Shown: piece by piece, positions 25,619-35,825 of the stretch
Numbering within the stretch: position 1 is the stretch's first letter
Layout of the letters: each line of letters starts with the position of its first letter
DNA from: Microbacterium forte
GTDB taxonomy: Bacteria > Actinomycetota > Actinomycetes > Actinomycetales > Microbacteriaceae
NCBI RefSeq assembly: GCF_031885415.1
Contig: NZ_CP116871.1
Location: 3,689,260-3,753,259 of the forward strand
Direction of reading: 5' to 3'
DNA: 64,000 bases
Position numbers and translations under genes: made by a program
The notes under the pieces: generated by a model
Told to the model about the DNA's origin: nothing
Seen by the model: only the letters and a program-made list of their open reading frames with translations
Databases searched by the model: none

Positions 25619-26704
25619 GTGACTGCATCACTCGACGACCTGCCACTTCGCGACGACCTCCGGGGGCTCACGCCGTACGGAGCGCCTCAAGCGCCTCTCC
25701 CGATCGCACTGAACGTCAACGAGAACACGCATCCGGTTCCGGACGCCGTGGCCAGCGACATCCTCGATGACATCGCGGTCGCGCTCCGAGACGTCAACCG
25801 CTACCCGGATCGCGAGTTCACCACGCTGCGCGAGGGGTTCGCCGAGTACCTCGGCCACGGTCTCGAGGCGGATCAGATCTGGGCGGGCAACGGGTCGAAT
25901 GAGGTCCTTCAGCACATCCTGCAGGCATTCGGGGGGCCGGGTCGTACGGCGTTCAGCTTCAGCCCGACCTACTCGATGTACCCGCTGATCTCGAAGGGGA
26001 CCGGGGCGCGGTGGGTCGCCGGCGCCAGGCAGCCCGACTATACGATCACGCCCGAAGAGGCGGCGGCCCAGGTCAGGGATGTCGACCCCGATGTCATCCT
26101 CCTGTGCTCCCCGAACAACCCGACGGGCACACCGCTCGGTCTTGACGTGGTCGAAGCGGTCTACGAGGCATCGACGGGGATCGTGGTCGTCGACGAGGCC
26201 TACCAGGAGTTCGCGCCGCGCGAGGCGGCCTCCGCCCTGACACTGCTCGACGGACGCCCTCGGCTCGCCGTGTCTCGCACCATGAGCAAGGCCTTCGCGT
26301 TCGCGGGTGCTCGCGTGGGCTACCTCGCCGCCGATCCCGCCTTCATCGACGCCCTGAGGCTCGTGCGTCTGCCGTACCACCTCAGCGCTCTCACTCAGGC
26401 GGCGGCGGTGGCCGCACTGCGCAACTCCGACGTGATGCTGGGCATGGTCGAGGAGATCGTCGAGCAGCGGGATCGCATCTCGGCGACGCTCGAGGCCCTC
26501 GGCTACACGCCGCACGAGTCGTGGTCGAACTTCGTCCTCTTCGGGGGCGTGGCAGAGCCTCAGAAGATCTGGCAGCAGCTGTACGACCGGGGAGTGCTGA
26601 TACGCGACGTCGGGATCCCCGGACACCTCCGCGTCACCGCCGGCACCGAGGCGGAGACCACCGCGTTCCTCGATGCCCTCGCCTCGATAGGATCGGCTTC
26701 ATGA
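25619..26704 (+). CDS. hisC: Histidinol-phosphate aminotransferase
   Basis: The 361-residue product is the PLP enzyme that makes L-histidinol phosphate from imidazole-acetol phosphate in histidine synthesis. Signatures are LNVNENTHP at the N-terminus, [23 protein letters not shown] and the PLP lysine in [20 protein letters not shown] 25619 (VTASLDD) is preferred. Starts further upstream (25538, ATG 25610) would add a non-conserved leader, and a -10 box sits 7 nt before the GTG. The stop overlaps the hisB start (ATGA). hisD is not adjacent. Confidence 0.93.
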   Translation: MTASLDDLPLRDDLRGLTPYGAPQAPLPIALNVNENTHPVPDAVASDILDDIAVALRDVNRYPDREFTTLREGFAEYLGHGLEADQIWAGNGSNEVLQHILQAFGGPGRTAFSFSPTYSMYPLISKGTGARWVAGARQPDYTITPEEAAAQVRDVDPDVILLCSPNNPTGTPLGLDVVEAVYEASTGIVVVDEAYQEFAPREAASALTLLDGRPRLAVSRTMSKAFAFAGARVGYLAADPAFIDALRLVRLPYHLSALTQAAAVAALRNSDVMLGMVEEIVEQRDRISATLEALGYTPHESWSNFVLFGGVAEPQKIWQQLYDRGVLIRDVGIPGHLRVTAGTEAETTAFLDALASIGSAS

Positions 26705-27318
26705 GCACCCCCGCCCAGACCTCCCGCACCGCCACGCGTGTGCGCAGCACGTCGGAGTCCACCGTCGAGCTCGAGCTGAACCTCGACGGCACCGGTGCGA
26801 GCCGCATCGACACGTCGGTGCCGTTCTTCGACCACATGCTGACGGCGTTCGCGAAGCACTCTCTCACCGACCTCACCGTGCGCGCATCCGGAGACACGCA
26901 GATCGACGCCCACCACACCGTCGAAGACATCTCCATCGTGCTCGGTCAGGCGATCCGCGAGGCGCTGGGCGACAAGTCCGGGATCTCGCGCTACGGCGAC
27001 GCGCTGGTCCCGCTCGACGAGGCGCTCGCCCAGGCCGTCGTCGACATCTCGGGGCGCCCGTACCTCGTTCACACGGGAGAGCCCGCCGGTTTCGAGCACC
27101 ACCTCATCGGGGGCCACTTCACCGGGTCGCTGGTGCGCCACTCCTTCGAGGCGATCACGTTCAACGCCGGGCTGACGGTGCACGTGCGCGTCCTCGGTGG
27201 CCGTGACCCCCACCACATCGCTGAGGCCGAGTTCAAGGCGTTCGCTCGAGCATTCCGCCAGGCCAAAGCGCTCGACCCCCTGGTCGACGGCATCCCGTCG
27301 ACGAAGGGTGCGCTGTGA
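26701..27318 (+). CDS. hisB: Imidazoleglycerol-phosphate dehydratase
   Basis: This 205-residue enzyme dehydrates IGP to imidazole-acetol phosphate. It is the stand-alone dehydratase, not the bifunctional E. coli form. The manganese-binding histidine motifs [31 protein letters not shown] and [16 protein letters not shown] are all present. It is coupled to hisC and hisH by four-base overlaps on both sides. Confidence 0.96.
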   Translation: MSTPAQTSRTATRVRSTSESTVELELNLDGTGASRIDTSVPFFDHMLTAFAKHSLTDLTVRASGDTQIDAHHTVEDISIVLGQAIREALGDKSGISRYGDALVPLDEALAQAVVDISGRPYLVHTGEPAGFEHHLIGGHFTGSLVRHSFEAITFNAGLTVHVRVLGGRDPHHIAEAEFKAFARAFRQAKALDPLVDGIPSTKGAL

Positions 27319-27956
27319 GCTCGGCACCCAGGGTCGCCGTCTTCGACTACGAATCGGGCAACGTCCACTCGGCGGTGAAGGCTCTCGTCGCGGCGGGTGC
27401 GGACGCCGTGCTGACGCGCGATCGCAAAGAGGCGCTCGAGGCCGACGGTCTCGTGGTGCCCGGCGTCGGCGCGTTCCAAGCCGTCCGAGACGCGCTCTAC
27501 GCGCACGGCGGCGACGAGATCATCGACCGTCGCCTCGCAGGCGGACGCCCCGTCCTCGGCATCTGCGTCGGGATGCAGGTTCTCTTCGCACACGGCGTCG
27601 AACGCGGGCATGATGCCGAGGGCCTCGGCGAGTGGCCCGGAGCGGTCACCGAACTCAACGCGCCCGTGCTTCCGCACATGGGGTGGAACACCGTCGAGCC
27701 GGGCGCCGACTCCGTGCTGTTCAAAGGCATCGAGAACGAGCGCTTCTACTTCGTGCACTCGTACGCCGCGCAGTCGTGGGAGCTCGATGTCATCCCGCCG
27801 TTCCCACAGCCCGTGCTCACCTGGTCGACCTACGGAGACCCGTTCCTCGCCGCCGTCGAGAACGGACCGCTCTCGGCGACGCAGTTCCACCCGGAGAAGT
27901 CGGGAGAGGCAGGAATCCAGCTGCTCCGCAACTGGGTCGACAGCCTCCGGTCCTGA
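27315..27956 (+). CDS. hisH: Imidazole glycerol phosphate synthase, glutaminase subunit
   Basis: The 213-residue class I glutaminase supplies ammonia to HisF for making IGP and AICAR. The nucleophile is Cys84 in LGICVGMQ, and the His/Glu pair is in FHPEKSG near residue 196. The start is GTG 27315, overlapping the hisB stop. hisF is not in the window, and the usual next gene hisA is separated by a minus-strand gene. Confidence 0.95.
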   Translation: MSSAPRVAVFDYESGNVHSAVKALVAAGADAVLTRDRKEALEADGLVVPGVGAFQAVRDALYAHGGDEIIDRRLAGGRPVLGICVGMQVLFAHGVERGHDAEGLGEWPGAVTELNAPVLPHMGWNTVEPGADSVLFKGIENERFYFVHSYAAQSWELDVIPPFPQPVLTWSTYGDPFLAAVENGPLSATQFHPEKSGEAGIQLLRNWVDSLRS

Positions 27957-28028
27957 CGAGCAATACCGGGCGCCCCGGATCGAGAGCCCGTCGCACAGCT
28001 GCGCGTCGGTGACCGCCCGCGGGGCTGC

Positions 28029-29540
28029 TCAGAAACCGCGCGCGACCGCGGCTGCGGCCGAGAGCCAGGATCGCTGCGTCGGTGCCGCGAGTGCCCGAAG
28101 GCGCAGGTGGCCGTCGACCATCTCGCGGTCGAAGGGAATGCCGACGACCTCGCGCGCGAGAGGCTGGTAACCCGCGATCACGTCCGTCACCTCGGCCGGT
28201 GACGCCTTCGGATCGGCCTGGCTGACGATGACCACCGATTCCCGCGCGAGCCGCGCCGAGCGCTCGTCGCGGTCCTCGAGCGCCTCGAGCAGCAGGGCCC
28301 CGGCTTCGGCATGGTCATCGCGTGTCGTCGTCGCGACGACGATCTGGTCGGCGAGGTCGATCATCCGCAGCCACATGGGATCGGATTCGTCGTTGCCCGA
28401 GTCGATGATGATCAGGCGATAGAACTTGGCCGCGATCGCGTGGATGGAGTCGACGTCGGTGGGCCGGAGCCGGTTCTCGTGCGCGAGTCGGATCGGCTTC
28501 GACCGCAGGACATCGTATTTCTCCTGAGGCTGGTGGTGCACGAAGTGCGCGAGGTCCGCAGACTGTCCCTGGGCTCCGAGCAGACGCTGCGTCTGCGGAA
28601 GCAGTTCAAGCAGTGTGCGGTCGTGAGCCCCGGTCTCGGTGCGCCAGCCGAGCGTGCCGCGGGTCTGGTTGTTGTCCCATGCGAGTACGCCGGCTCCGCC
28701 GTACTGGGCGAAGACCGCTGACAGCAGCACGGTGGCCGGTGTCTTTCCCGCCCCGCCCTTTCCGTTGACGACCGCGACGGTGCGGGGTCCCGGCCAGTGA
28801 CGGCTTACAGCGTGCTCGTCGTCGCGCACGGCTCGCTCGCGGGCGTTGGGTCCGAGGGAGAATCCGACGCGATTGAGCAGCCCGCGCCCGCCCTGTCGCG
28901 CGGGCTCCTCGCGGCGCTCCTCCTGCAGGAACGAGCGTCGTTCTACACCCTGCTCACGCTGCTGACGGCGCGATGATGCCGAAGACGCCGACTCGGCCGC
29001 AGCGGCGTTCGGTGCCGGCGGGGGCGCGGTGGTCGGCGCCGGCAGCGGCGGGGTGGGCGGGACGCCGGGGGTCTGGTGCTGCGGCACGCCATTCGCCGGG
29101 GTCGGCGTCGACGTCGGCGGGATGTTCGGGGCAGGGGCAGGGGCAGGGGCAGGGATCGGCGCCGCAGGGCTCGCCGCGGAACGGGCGTCAGCACCGGGAG
29201 CGGCAGGGCTCTGCGGCCCCGCCCACGCAGCGGGAGGCGGTCCGGGAACCGAGGGGGCTGCAGGCGGTCGGGAGATTGGGTCGGAGGGGCTGACCGCTCG
29301 GGGAGTGCCGGCCGGCGGAGTCTCGGCAGATGCTGCCGCCCACGCCGCCGCCGCGGCTGCGCGCGTCCCGGGCAGGGGCGGGATCGACGGCGCGTCGCCG
29401 TTCAGCGGTCGCTGGCGTGCATGGTCGGGATTCCCTTCCGGTGCGACCGGCCGCTGTGCGCCGTCATCCGGAGTCTCGGGAGGCAGCGCATTCCCGCGCC
29501 GCAGGGGTCCGCCTCCTCGCGGTTCCGCATCGCGCACCAT
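28029..29540 (-). CDS. MinD/ParA-like ATPase with long Pro/Ala-rich N-terminus
   Basis: This protein has 503 residues. The first ~200 are low-complexity Pro/Ala/Ser-rich, a basic Gln/Arg/Glu stretch follows ([14 protein letters not shown]), and the ATPase domain starts near 250. The deviant Walker A reads [15 protein letters not shown] (~259-273), with Pro right after GKT where Ser or Thr is usual. [13 protein letters not shown] and [12 protein letters not shown] follow in the switch regions. The arrangement resembles EspI-type ATPases of type VII secretion, but no ESX genes are nearby. ATG 29540 has a GGAG site. Function unknown. It breaks the hisH-hisA neighbourhood. Confidence 0.8.
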   Translation of the reverse strand: MVRDAEPRGGGPLRRGNALPPETPDDGAQRPVAPEGNPDHARQRPLNGDAPSIPPLPGTRAAAAAAWAAASAETPPAGTPRAVSPSDPISRPPAAPSVPGPPPAAWAGPQSPAAPGADARSAASPAAPIPAPAPAPAPNIPPTSTPTPANGVPQHQTPGVPPTPPLPAPTTAPPPAPNAAAAESASSASSRRQQREQGVERRSFLQEERREEPARQGGRGLLNRVGFSLGPNARERAVRDDEHAVSRHWPGPRTVAVVNGKGGAGKTPATVLLSAVFAQYGGAGVLAWDNNQTRGTLGWRTETGAHDRTLLELLPQTQRLLGAQGQSADLAHFVHHQPQEKYDVLRSKPIRLAHENRLRPTDVDSIHAIAAKFYRLIIIDSGNDESDPMWLRMIDLADQIVVATTTRDDHAEAGALLLEALEDRDERSARLARESVVIVSQADPKASPAEVTDVIAGYQPLAREVVGIPFDREMVDGHLRLRALAAPTQRSWLSAAAAVARGF

Positions 29541-29694
29541 GCAACATCTCCTCACCGACCGAACAGGGGCGTCATCGAGGCTACCGCGTGGCACACGATG
29601 TTCTCAGCCGTCATCGTTTTGGAGCGGGCGGATGCGCGGGCTAGTGTCGATTCTCGTGCCGGTGAATCGGCTCTCCATCTCACCTGAGGACGTC

Positions 29695-30441
29695 ATGAAC
29701 GACTTCGCGCAGTCTCCCTCTCTCACTCTGCTCCCCGCCGTCGATGTCGCCGGCGGCAAGGCAGTCCGTCTCACCCAGGGTGAAGCCGGCACCGAGACCA
29801 GTTACGGCGACCCGCTCGACGCCGCGGGGGAGTGGGTCGCGCAGGGCGCGCAGTGGATCCACCTCGTCGACCTCGATGCCGCCTTCGGTCGCGGCAGCAA
29901 CGCCCCGATCCTCCGCAAGGTCATCAAGCAGTTCAAGAACGTCAACGTCGAGCTGTCCGGCGGCATCCGTGACGATGCGACGCTCGAAGCGGCTCTCGAG
30001 AGCGGCGCGACACGGATCAACCTCGGCACGGCCGCGCTCGAGAACCCGGAGTGGGCTGCCGACGTGATCGGCCGCTTCGGCGAGGCGATCGCCGTGGGAC
30101 TCGACGTCCGCGGCACGACGCTGGCCGCACGCGGCTGGACGAAGGAAGGCGGCGACCTCTGGGAGGTGCTCGAGCGCCTCGAGGATGCCGGTTGCAGCCG
30201 CTACGTCGTGACCGACGTCACGAAGGACGGAACGCTCAAGGGCCCGAACCTCGAGCTGCTCCGCGAGGTCACCGCCCGCACGCCGAAGCCTGTCGTGGCC
30301 TCCGGGGGCATCTCGAGCCTCGACGACATCGCCGCGCTTCGCGAGCTGGTGCCGCTGGGTGTCGAAGGTGCGATCGTCGGCAAGGCGCTCTACGCCGGCG
30401 CCTTCACGTTGGCTGAGGCTCTGGATGTCGCAGGGGACTGA
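29695..30441 (+). CDS. hisA: Phosphoribosyl isomerase (HisA / PriA)
   Basis: This 248-residue (beta/alpha)8 barrel isomerises ProFAR in histidine synthesis. The catalytic acids are Asp17 ([12 protein letters not shown]) and the Asp in [10 protein letters not shown]. In actinobacteria that lack trpF this enzyme (PriA) also serves tryptophan synthesis; whether it does here needs the rest of the genome. ATG 29695 follows TGAGGA. A TAGTGT box at 29642-29647 suggests its own promoter with a ~40-nt leader, so it is no longer transcribed with hisH. The end overlaps the next gene by 17 nt. Confidence 0.93.
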   Translation: MNDFAQSPSLTLLPAVDVAGGKAVRLTQGEAGTETSYGDPLDAAGEWVAQGAQWIHLVDLDAAFGRGSNAPILRKVIKQFKNVNVELSGGIRDDATLEAALESGATRINLGTAALENPEWAADVIGRFGEAIAVGLDVRGTTLAARGWTKEGGDLWEVLERLEDAGCSRYVVTDVTKDGTLKGPNLELLREVTARTPKPVVASGGISSLDDIAALRELVPLGVEGAIVGKALYAGAFTLAEALDVAGD

Positions 30442-31249
30442 CGACGCCTGCAGCCCCGGCTCACAGGGCCACGGCTCACAGGATCATGCCTCGCCGAAGC
30501 AGGGAGACTCCGCAGGTGTGCCCTGGGAGGGGCGCAGCTTCGAGTCGAATCCGCATGCGGGGGATGACGGCTCCGCGGACCCGGCGCTTCTCGACGCCCT
30601 CCTGCGATTCCGTGCAGGTGAGGGCGCTCAGAGCGAGGTCGTCGACGCGTTCCGCACGGCACGGGTGCTGATACCTCTGGTCGCCGAGAAGGGCGAAGAG
30701 GGCGTCGCCCCCAGCGGTCTCGCGGTCGACAAGACGCAGGAGCTCTCCATCGTGACGGTGGCTGCGCCGGACGGTCGCCGGGTGCAGCCGGTGTTCTCCT
30801 CGGTCGAGGCGATGCAGCGCTGGGACGCCACGGCGCGACCGATTCCGGTCGACGCAACGCGCGCCGCACTCGCGGCGTCCGCGGACGACACCGACCTCAT
30901 CGTGCTCGATCCGACCTCCGACACCGAGTTCGTCATCCGTCGCCCGGCAGTGTGGGCGATCGCGCAGGGGCACGGCTGGGAGCCGAGCTTCCTGTCCCCC
31001 GAGGTGTTCGGCGCCCTCCAGGCGAGCGTCGCGCACGAACTCGCGGTGATCGATGTCGCAGTCGCCGCCGGCGACCCGGATGCGCGCCTGCGCGGGCCAG
31101 AGCTCATCGTCATCCTCGAGCTGGTCGACGGCCTCGAACGCGAAGTGCTCGACGCCGTGCTCGCCCGCCTCGCACAACGCTGGGCGGCGGACGACCGCAT
31201 CGCCGTGCTCGCCGACTCGCTGACCGTCAAGCTCCGTCGTTCGGCCTGA
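30425..31249 (+). CDS. SseB family protein
   Basis: This 274-residue protein has a polar N-terminal extension (~1-50) and an SseB-like N-terminal domain (~52-150, with [23 protein letters not shown] and [13 protein letters not shown]). The second half is alpha/beta (~180-274). SseB-type genes commonly follow hisA in actinobacteria. The role is unknown; an enhanced serine sensitivity annotation exists for the family but says little here. The start ATG lies within the end of hisA, so the two are probably coupled. Confidence 0.82.
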   Translation: MSQGTDDACSPGSQGHGSQDHASPKQGDSAGVPWEGRSFESNPHAGDDGSADPALLDALLRFRAGEGAQSEVVDAFRTARVLIPLVAEKGEEGVAPSGLAVDKTQELSIVTVAAPDGRRVQPVFSSVEAMQRWDATARPIPVDATRAALAASADDTDLIVLDPTSDTEFVIRRPAVWAIAQGHGWEPSFLSPEVFGALQASVAHELAVIDVAVAAGDPDARLRGPELIVILELVDGLEREVLDAVLARLAQRWAADDRIAVLADSLTVKLRRSA

Positions 31250-31271
31250 CCGGAGCAGCGCACCCCATCGC

Positions 31272-31277
31272 TAGGGT
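31272..31277 (+). promoter_or_regulatory. -10 box of leaderless promoter (DUF3626 gene)
   Basis: TAGGGT is 6 nt before the ATG at 31284. Confidence 0.45.
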
Positions 31278-31283
31278 TGCTGC

Positions 31284-32042
31284 ATGCCCGTCGCCGTCCT
31301 CCTGCACTTCCATCCGGATTGGCCCTTTCGAGACGGCACGGTCATGGATGCGATGGCGAGGGACGGCCGGTATCGTTCACAGTTCGAGACGGGGACGTCG
31401 AACGGCGGGCTCACTGCGCATCGGCAAGGCGATCGGTGGCGTTGGGAGAGCCGTCTGTTCGACGGGAGATACGACGCCGGCGCGCCCCACGCGAGACCCG
31501 TGTACGGCGCGCTCGACCTCGGCGACGCGCACGGAGCATCCCCACGATTCGGGTCGTCGTTCGTCCGGCTCCGCCCCGAGGCGGCTGCGCGTGCCACGTT
31601 CTGCTACCCGGACTCGGTCTTCGAGCCCGACGGCGTCGTCGACCTCCATGGCGTCGACGCTCTGGTCGAGCAGATGCGATCGGGTGACCTCGACCCGCTG
31701 GACCGCTACGTCGAGGCGCACGTTCACGGGGGAGTCGACTTCGCGGTGGATGTCGAGGAGATCGTCCTCGACCCCTGCTTTCGCGACTCCGACGCACATG
31801 CCGCCGCCGCTCGGCTCGCAGCGGTCGACTTCCATCCCGGTTTCAGGGCTGACACGGCCGCCCTCGATCCGAGGTATCGCGGAGCCGAGTACGTCGAACT
31901 GGCGAGGAGTCTGTCGGACGAACTGACGCCCGACGTGGTCGGAGCGGCAGCGCGCTCCGGCATCCATGAGCCGCAGGCGCTGAAGCGGGTCTGGCATCTG
32001 CTGGCGCGTTTCGGACGCAGTCCGTCGCATGCGCCCCACTGA
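31284..32042 (+). CDS. DUF3626 domain-containing protein
   Basis: This 252-residue soluble protein matches the DUF3626 family: LLHFHPDWPF near the start, YRSQFETGTSNGGLT, RPVYGALDL, PRFGSSFVRLR and ATFCYPDS in sequence. Several conserved His, Asp and Ser residues suggest a hydrolase or ADP-ribosyl-type fold, but no activity is established. It stands alone. The following 150 nt before the DUF1844 gene show no further coding sense. Confidence 0.85.
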   Translation: MPVAVLLHFHPDWPFRDGTVMDAMARDGRYRSQFETGTSNGGLTAHRQGDRWRWESRLFDGRYDAGAPHARPVYGALDLGDAHGASPRFGSSFVRLRPEAAARATFCYPDSVFEPDGVVDLHGVDALVEQMRSGDLDPLDRYVEAHVHGGVDFAVDVEEIVLDPCFRDSDAHAAAARLAAVDFHPGFRADTAALDPRYRGAEYVELARSLSDELTPDVVGAAARSGIHEPQALKRVWHLLARFGRSPSHAPH

Positions 32043-32191
32043 CTCGTGTGTCGTCGTGGTGCGCGCCGCCGACCGGACCATCTGGGAACCCTGCGACGGA
32101 GCCCGCGATGCTCCTGGAACACGGACCGCAGCATTCTGACGCTCAGGTCAGCCGCGTCCCACGGGATCCAGGAGCCCGCCACACGCGGTGA

Positions 32192-32590
32192 CTAGTTGAC
32201 CGGCCCGGTCCACTTCTCGCCCGGACCCTTGCCGATCGGGTCGGGGATCGTCGATGCCTCGCGGAACGCGAGCTGCAGTGAGCGCAGCCCGTCACGCAGG
32301 GAGCGTGCGTGCATGTCGCTGATCTCGGGCGCGCCGGCGGTGATGAGACCGGCCAGAGAGTTGATGAGCTTGCGAGCTTCGTCGAGATCGAGCTGCTCTG
32401 CCGCGTGCGGGTCGTCGGCGAGGCCGAGCTTGACGGCTGCCGCGCTCATGAGATGCACGGCTGCGGTGGTGATGACCTCCACCGCCGGAACGTCTGCGAT
32501 GTCCCGGGTGGCGGAAGATGCCGCCTCCTCCTGCCGTGCCCAGCGCTCTTCGCGCTCGCGTGCAGCCTCGTCCGATGCCTGGTTCGTCAC
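32192..32590 (-). CDS. DUF1844 domain-containing protein
   Basis: This 132-residue protein has an acidic helical N-terminus (DEAAREREERWARQEEAA), then the DUF1844 core (AVEVITTAAVHLMSAAAVKLG, LDEARKLINSLAGLI, and SLRDGLRSLQLAFRE). The fold is helical and soluble; function is unknown. GTG 32590 gives the family-sized product; a longer frame upstream crosses the infC leader and is a shadow. DUF1844 genes sit next to infC in many actinobacteria, here head to head. Confidence 0.83.
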   Translation of the reverse strand: MTNQASDEAAREREERWARQEEAASSATRDIADVPAVEVITTAAVHLMSAAAVKLGLADDPHAAEQLDLDEARKLINSLAGLITAGAPEISDMHARSLRDGLRSLQLAFREASTIPDPIGKGPGEKWTGPVN

Positions 32591-32607
32591 TTCGCCTTGC
32601 CTTCTGT

Positions 32608-32846
32608 TAGACTGTGTCGGGCTCCGGAGCGTCATGCTCCGGTACGAAAGAGGATTCACTTCCCACCCGCGCTTGCCGTTCCAGGCTACCGGGTCTTGCA
32701 CTCCACCGGATCGCGTCGTGAGGCTGATCCGGCAGGCAGGGTGCATAGCCGGCGTCTGACTGCCGGTGGGTGGGGGACGATTCTGATTTCGCCCGGGATG
32801 CTGACTGCGTCCTGGTGGCTGAATCCCATCGTCTAAGGAGTTACGC
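32608..32846 (+). promoter_or_regulatory. infC promoter and long structured leader
   Basis: TAGACT (32608-32613) is a likely -10, giving a ~225-nt leader before infC. The leader begins with a perfect 7-bp hairpin, CCGGAGC (32624-32630) and GCTCCGG (32636-32642). It ends with AAGGAG (32835-32840) 6 nt before the AUC start. A 42-codon ORF (32633-32759) lies inside but has no recognisable product. Nothing else was found in it. Confidence 0.55.
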
Positions 32847-33473
<627 letters not shown>

Positions 33474-33545
33474 CTCCCGCCCCCAGACTCCCGCACCGCG
33501 GGTTGACACCGTCGCCTGAGAAGGCGCCATACGAAGGAAGAGAAG

Positions 33546-33740
33546 ATGCCGAAGCAGAAGACCCACTCGGGTGCTAAGAAGCGCTTCAAGATCACCGGCA
33601 GCGGCAAGCTGAAGAAGCAGCAGGCCGGTATGCGCCACAACCTCGAGCACAAGTCGAGCCGGCGCACCCGTCGTCTGAACCAGGACCAGGTGCTCTCGAA
33701 GGCTGACACCAAGACGGCCAAGAAGCTTCTCGGCCGCTGA
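33546..33740 (+). CDS. rpmI: 50S ribosomal protein L35
   Basis: The 64-residue basic protein shows the L35 pattern: [20 protein letters not shown] at the N-terminus, [20 protein letters not shown] and a C-terminal KKLLGR. It is in the conserved order infC-rpmI-rplT, with a good AAGGAAGAGAAG ribosome site. Confidence 0.98.
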   Translation: MPKQKTHSGAKKRFKITGSGKLKKQQAGMRHNLEHKSSRRTRRLNQDQVLSKADTKTAKKLLGR

Positions 33741-33772
33741 CGCGCCCGACGCACGAATAGGAACACAGGAAA

Positions 33773-34159
33773 ATGGCAAGAGTCAAGCGGGCGGTAAACG
33801 CCCACAAGAAGCGTCGGGTCATCCTCGAGCGCGCAAAGGGTTACCGCGGTCAGCGTTCGCGCCTGTACCGCAAGGCCAAAGAGCAGGTCATCCACTCGCT
33901 GGTCTACTCGTACCGTGACCGTCGCAAGCGCAAGGGCGACTTCCGTCGTCTCTGGATCCAGCGCATCAACGCTGCTGCACGCCAGAACGGCATCACGTAC
34001 AACCGCTTCATCCAGGGCCTCGGTCTTGCGGGTGTCACTGTCGACCGTCGTATGCTCGCCGACCTCGCGGTCAACGACGCAGCGACCTTCACGACGCTGG
34101 TCGAGACGGCGAAGAAGGCTCTGCCCTCTGACGTCAACGCTCCGAAGTCCGCTGCGTAA
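33773..34159 (+). CDS. rplT: 50S ribosomal protein L20
   Basis: The 128-residue product is full-length L20: [57 protein letters not shown] and the globular C-terminal part. In E. coli and Bacillus L20 represses this operon by binding its leader; no clear L20-binding fold was identified here. A strong terminator follows. Confidence 0.98.
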   Translation: MARVKRAVNAHKKRRVILERAKGYRGQRSRLYRKAKEQVIHSLVYSYRDRRKRKGDFRRLWIQRINAAARQNGITYNRFIQGLGLAGVTVDRRMLADLAVNDAATFTTLVETAKKALPSDVNAPKSAA

Positions 34160-34173
34160 GCAGCTCTTCACCA

Positions 34174-34207
34174 CAGAGGACGCTCTCCTTCGGGAGGGCG
34201 TCCTCTG
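34174..34207 (+). terminator. Terminator of the infC-rpmI-rplT operon
   Basis: CAGAGGACGCTCTCC and GGAGGGCGTCCTCTG pair almost perfectly around a TTCG tetraloop, 15 nt after the rplT stop. The tail is only weakly T-rich (TCGTTC). Confidence 0.75.
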
Positions 34208-34249
34208 TCGTTCCCCCGGCGTTTGCGCAGGAACACCTCTGCCGTTCTC

Positions 34250-34255
34250 TAGACT
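34250..34255 (+). promoter_or_regulatory. -10 box of leaderless promoter (rRNA methyltransferase)
   Basis: TAGACT directly touches an in-frame GTG at 34256 and is 6 nt before a second GTG at 34262. The spacing rule seen across the window selects 34262 as the start. Confidence 0.5.
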
Positions 34256-34261
34256 GTGAAC

Positions 34262-35074
34262 GTGCTGGAGAACCCCCGTTCGCCCCGAGTCCGTGCCGTC
34301 GCCAAGCTGACCAAGCGCAGCGCGCGAGCAGAGACAGGTCTGTACCTCCTCGAAGGACCTCAGGCGGTTCGAGAGGCGCTGACCTACAGCCCCGAGGCGA
34401 TCGTCGAGTTGTTCGCGACACCGACCGGCTGGGAGAAGCATCCGGACATCCGCGCGAAGGCATCGGATGCCGGCATCGACGTCGAGCACGTCACCGAGTA
34501 CGTGCTGAACGCGATGGCGGACACGGTCACGCCGCAAGGACTGGTCGCGGTCGTCCGGCAGGCACCGACCTCCGTCCGCGACATCTTCGCGGACTCCCCG
34601 CGTCTCGTCGCGATCTGCGAGGAGATCAGGGACCCGGGAAACCTCGGCACGATCATCAGGGCCGCCGACGCGGCGGGGGCGGATGCCGTCGTGCTCACCG
34701 GACGTACGGTCGACCCGTACAACCCGAAGGTCGTCCGTGCCACGACGGGGTCACTGTTCCACCTGCCCGTGGCGGTGGGAGCCGAGCTCGCCGATGTGGT
34801 CGAGAAGGCGCACGCCGCCGGTCTTCAGATCCTCGCGGCGGATGTGAAGGGCGACGATCTGCTTCGGGCACGCGCGGACGGAGTCCTCGCCGAGCCGACG
34901 GCCTGGCTGTTCGGCAACGAGGCGCGGGGTCTCGAGGACGACGCGCTCGACCAGGCCGATCAGGTGCTGAAGCTGCCGATCTTCGGTCGGGCCGAGTCGT
35001 TGAATCTGGCCACGGCCGCGAGCGTCTGCCTCTATGAGAGCGCTTTCGCGCAGCGGGCGGCATCCTCCGCCTGA
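34262..35074 (+). CDS. TrmH/SpoU-family RNA 2'-O-methyltransferase
   Basis: This 270-residue protein has the substrate-binding N-terminal domain (~1-95) and a knotted SPOUT methyltransferase domain. The three family motifs are present: [20 protein letters not shown] (motif 1), [10 protein letters not shown] (motif 2) and [22 protein letters not shown] (motif 3). It is closest in type to 23S rRNA 2'-O-methyltransferases (RlmB/TsnR-like); the exact nucleotide cannot be told. Such a gene follows rplT in many actinobacteria, before pheS-pheT, which here lie 7.5 kb further on. Confidence 0.92.
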   Translation: MLENPRSPRVRAVAKLTKRSARAETGLYLLEGPQAVREALTYSPEAIVELFATPTGWEKHPDIRAKASDAGIDVEHVTEYVLNAMADTVTPQGLVAVVRQAPTSVRDIFADSPRLVAICEEIRDPGNLGTIIRAADAAGADAVVLTGRTVDPYNPKVVRATTGSLFHLPVAVGAELADVVEKAHAAGLQILAADVKGDDLLRARADGVLAEPTAWLFGNEARGLEDDALDQADQVLKLPIFGRAESLNLATAASVCLYESAFAQRAASSA

Positions 35075-35108
35075 TCGCAGGCGGCGAGGCGCTCTCTCGC
35101 TCTGCTGG

Positions 35109-35114
35109 TAGGTT
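35109..35114 (+). promoter_or_regulatory. -10 box of the two-component/TAXI operon
   Basis: TAGGTT lies 36 nt before the ATG at 35151. A purine-rich stretch (GGAGAAGGGGA) follows as a ribosome site region, implying a ~30-nt leader. Confidence 0.35.
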
Positions 35115-35150
35115 TGTCCCTGCTCGAGCGGAGAAGGGGACCCAGGGTCG

Positions 35151-35819
35151 ATGCAGATTCTGATCGTGGAGGACGACGAGCGCGTCGCCGCCGCACTCGA
35201 GGCATTCCTCGCCCGATCGGGCTATGCGTCCGTCCGAGCGGCAGACGGTGCGTCCGCCCTGCAGCTGCTGGGTGCCGACACCGAGGTCGTGCTCCTCGAT
35301 CTCGGTCTGCCCGACGTCGACGGCATCGATCTCTGCCGCCGGATCCGCGGTCGCTCCGAGGTTCCGATCGTCATCGTGACAGCGCGCAACCAGGTCACCG
35401 AGCGCATCAGAGGGTTGCGGGCCGGAGCCGACGACTTCGTCGTCAAGCCCTACGACGTGCACGAGCTCCTGGCTCGCATCGAGGCCGTCACCCGACGTTC
35501 GAGACCGGTGCGGCCAGAGTCCGAGGCGCGTGTGCTCCTGCAGGATGGCGAGGTGGAGATCGACCTCGTCGCTCGTCAGTTGCTCATCGACCGGGCACCG
35601 ATCGAGCTCACTCGCAAGGAGTTCGACATCGTGTCGGTGCTCGCCCGGTACCCCGGTGTGGCCGTGCCGAAGGAGAGACTCATCCGCGAGGTCTGGAACA
35701 CCGACTGGCGCGGGTTCGGCCACTCTCTCGAGGTGCATGTCGGCGCCATCCGCAAGAAGACGGGCCAGCGTCGTCTGATCGAGACCGTGCGCGGTGTCGG
35801 CTATCGGCTGGCCGGGTAG
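35151..35819 (+). CDS. OmpR/PhoB-family response regulator
   Basis: The 222-residue protein has a receiver domain (1-115) with phospho-acceptor Asp50 (VVLLDLGLPDVDG), acidic Asp8/Asp9 and Lys99 (FVVKPYD). A winged-helix DNA-binding domain follows (~128-222, ELTRKEFDIVSVLARYPG, GHSLEVHVGAIRKKTG and TVRGVGYRLAG). It is the first gene of a three-gene operon with a histidine kinase and a TAXI binding protein. Target genes are unknown; the CCTCAAGAA direct repeats right after the operon could be its site. Confidence 0.93.
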   Translation: MQILIVEDDERVAAALEAFLARSGYASVRAADGASALQLLGADTEVVLLDLGLPDVDGIDLCRRIRGRSEVPIVIVTARNQVTERIRGLRAGADDFVVKPYDVHELLARIEAVTRRSRPVRPESEARVLLQDGEVEIDLVARQLLIDRAPIELTRKEFDIVSVLARYPGVAVPKERLIREVWNTDWRGFGHSLEVHVGAIRKKTGQRRLIETVRGVGYRLAG

Positions 35820-35825
35820 CCGTCG

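Noticed and set aside
32633..32759. 42-codon ORF in the infC leader
   Set aside because: It has a weak ribosome site and no run of a single amino acid or recognisable product; kept only as a remark on the leader.
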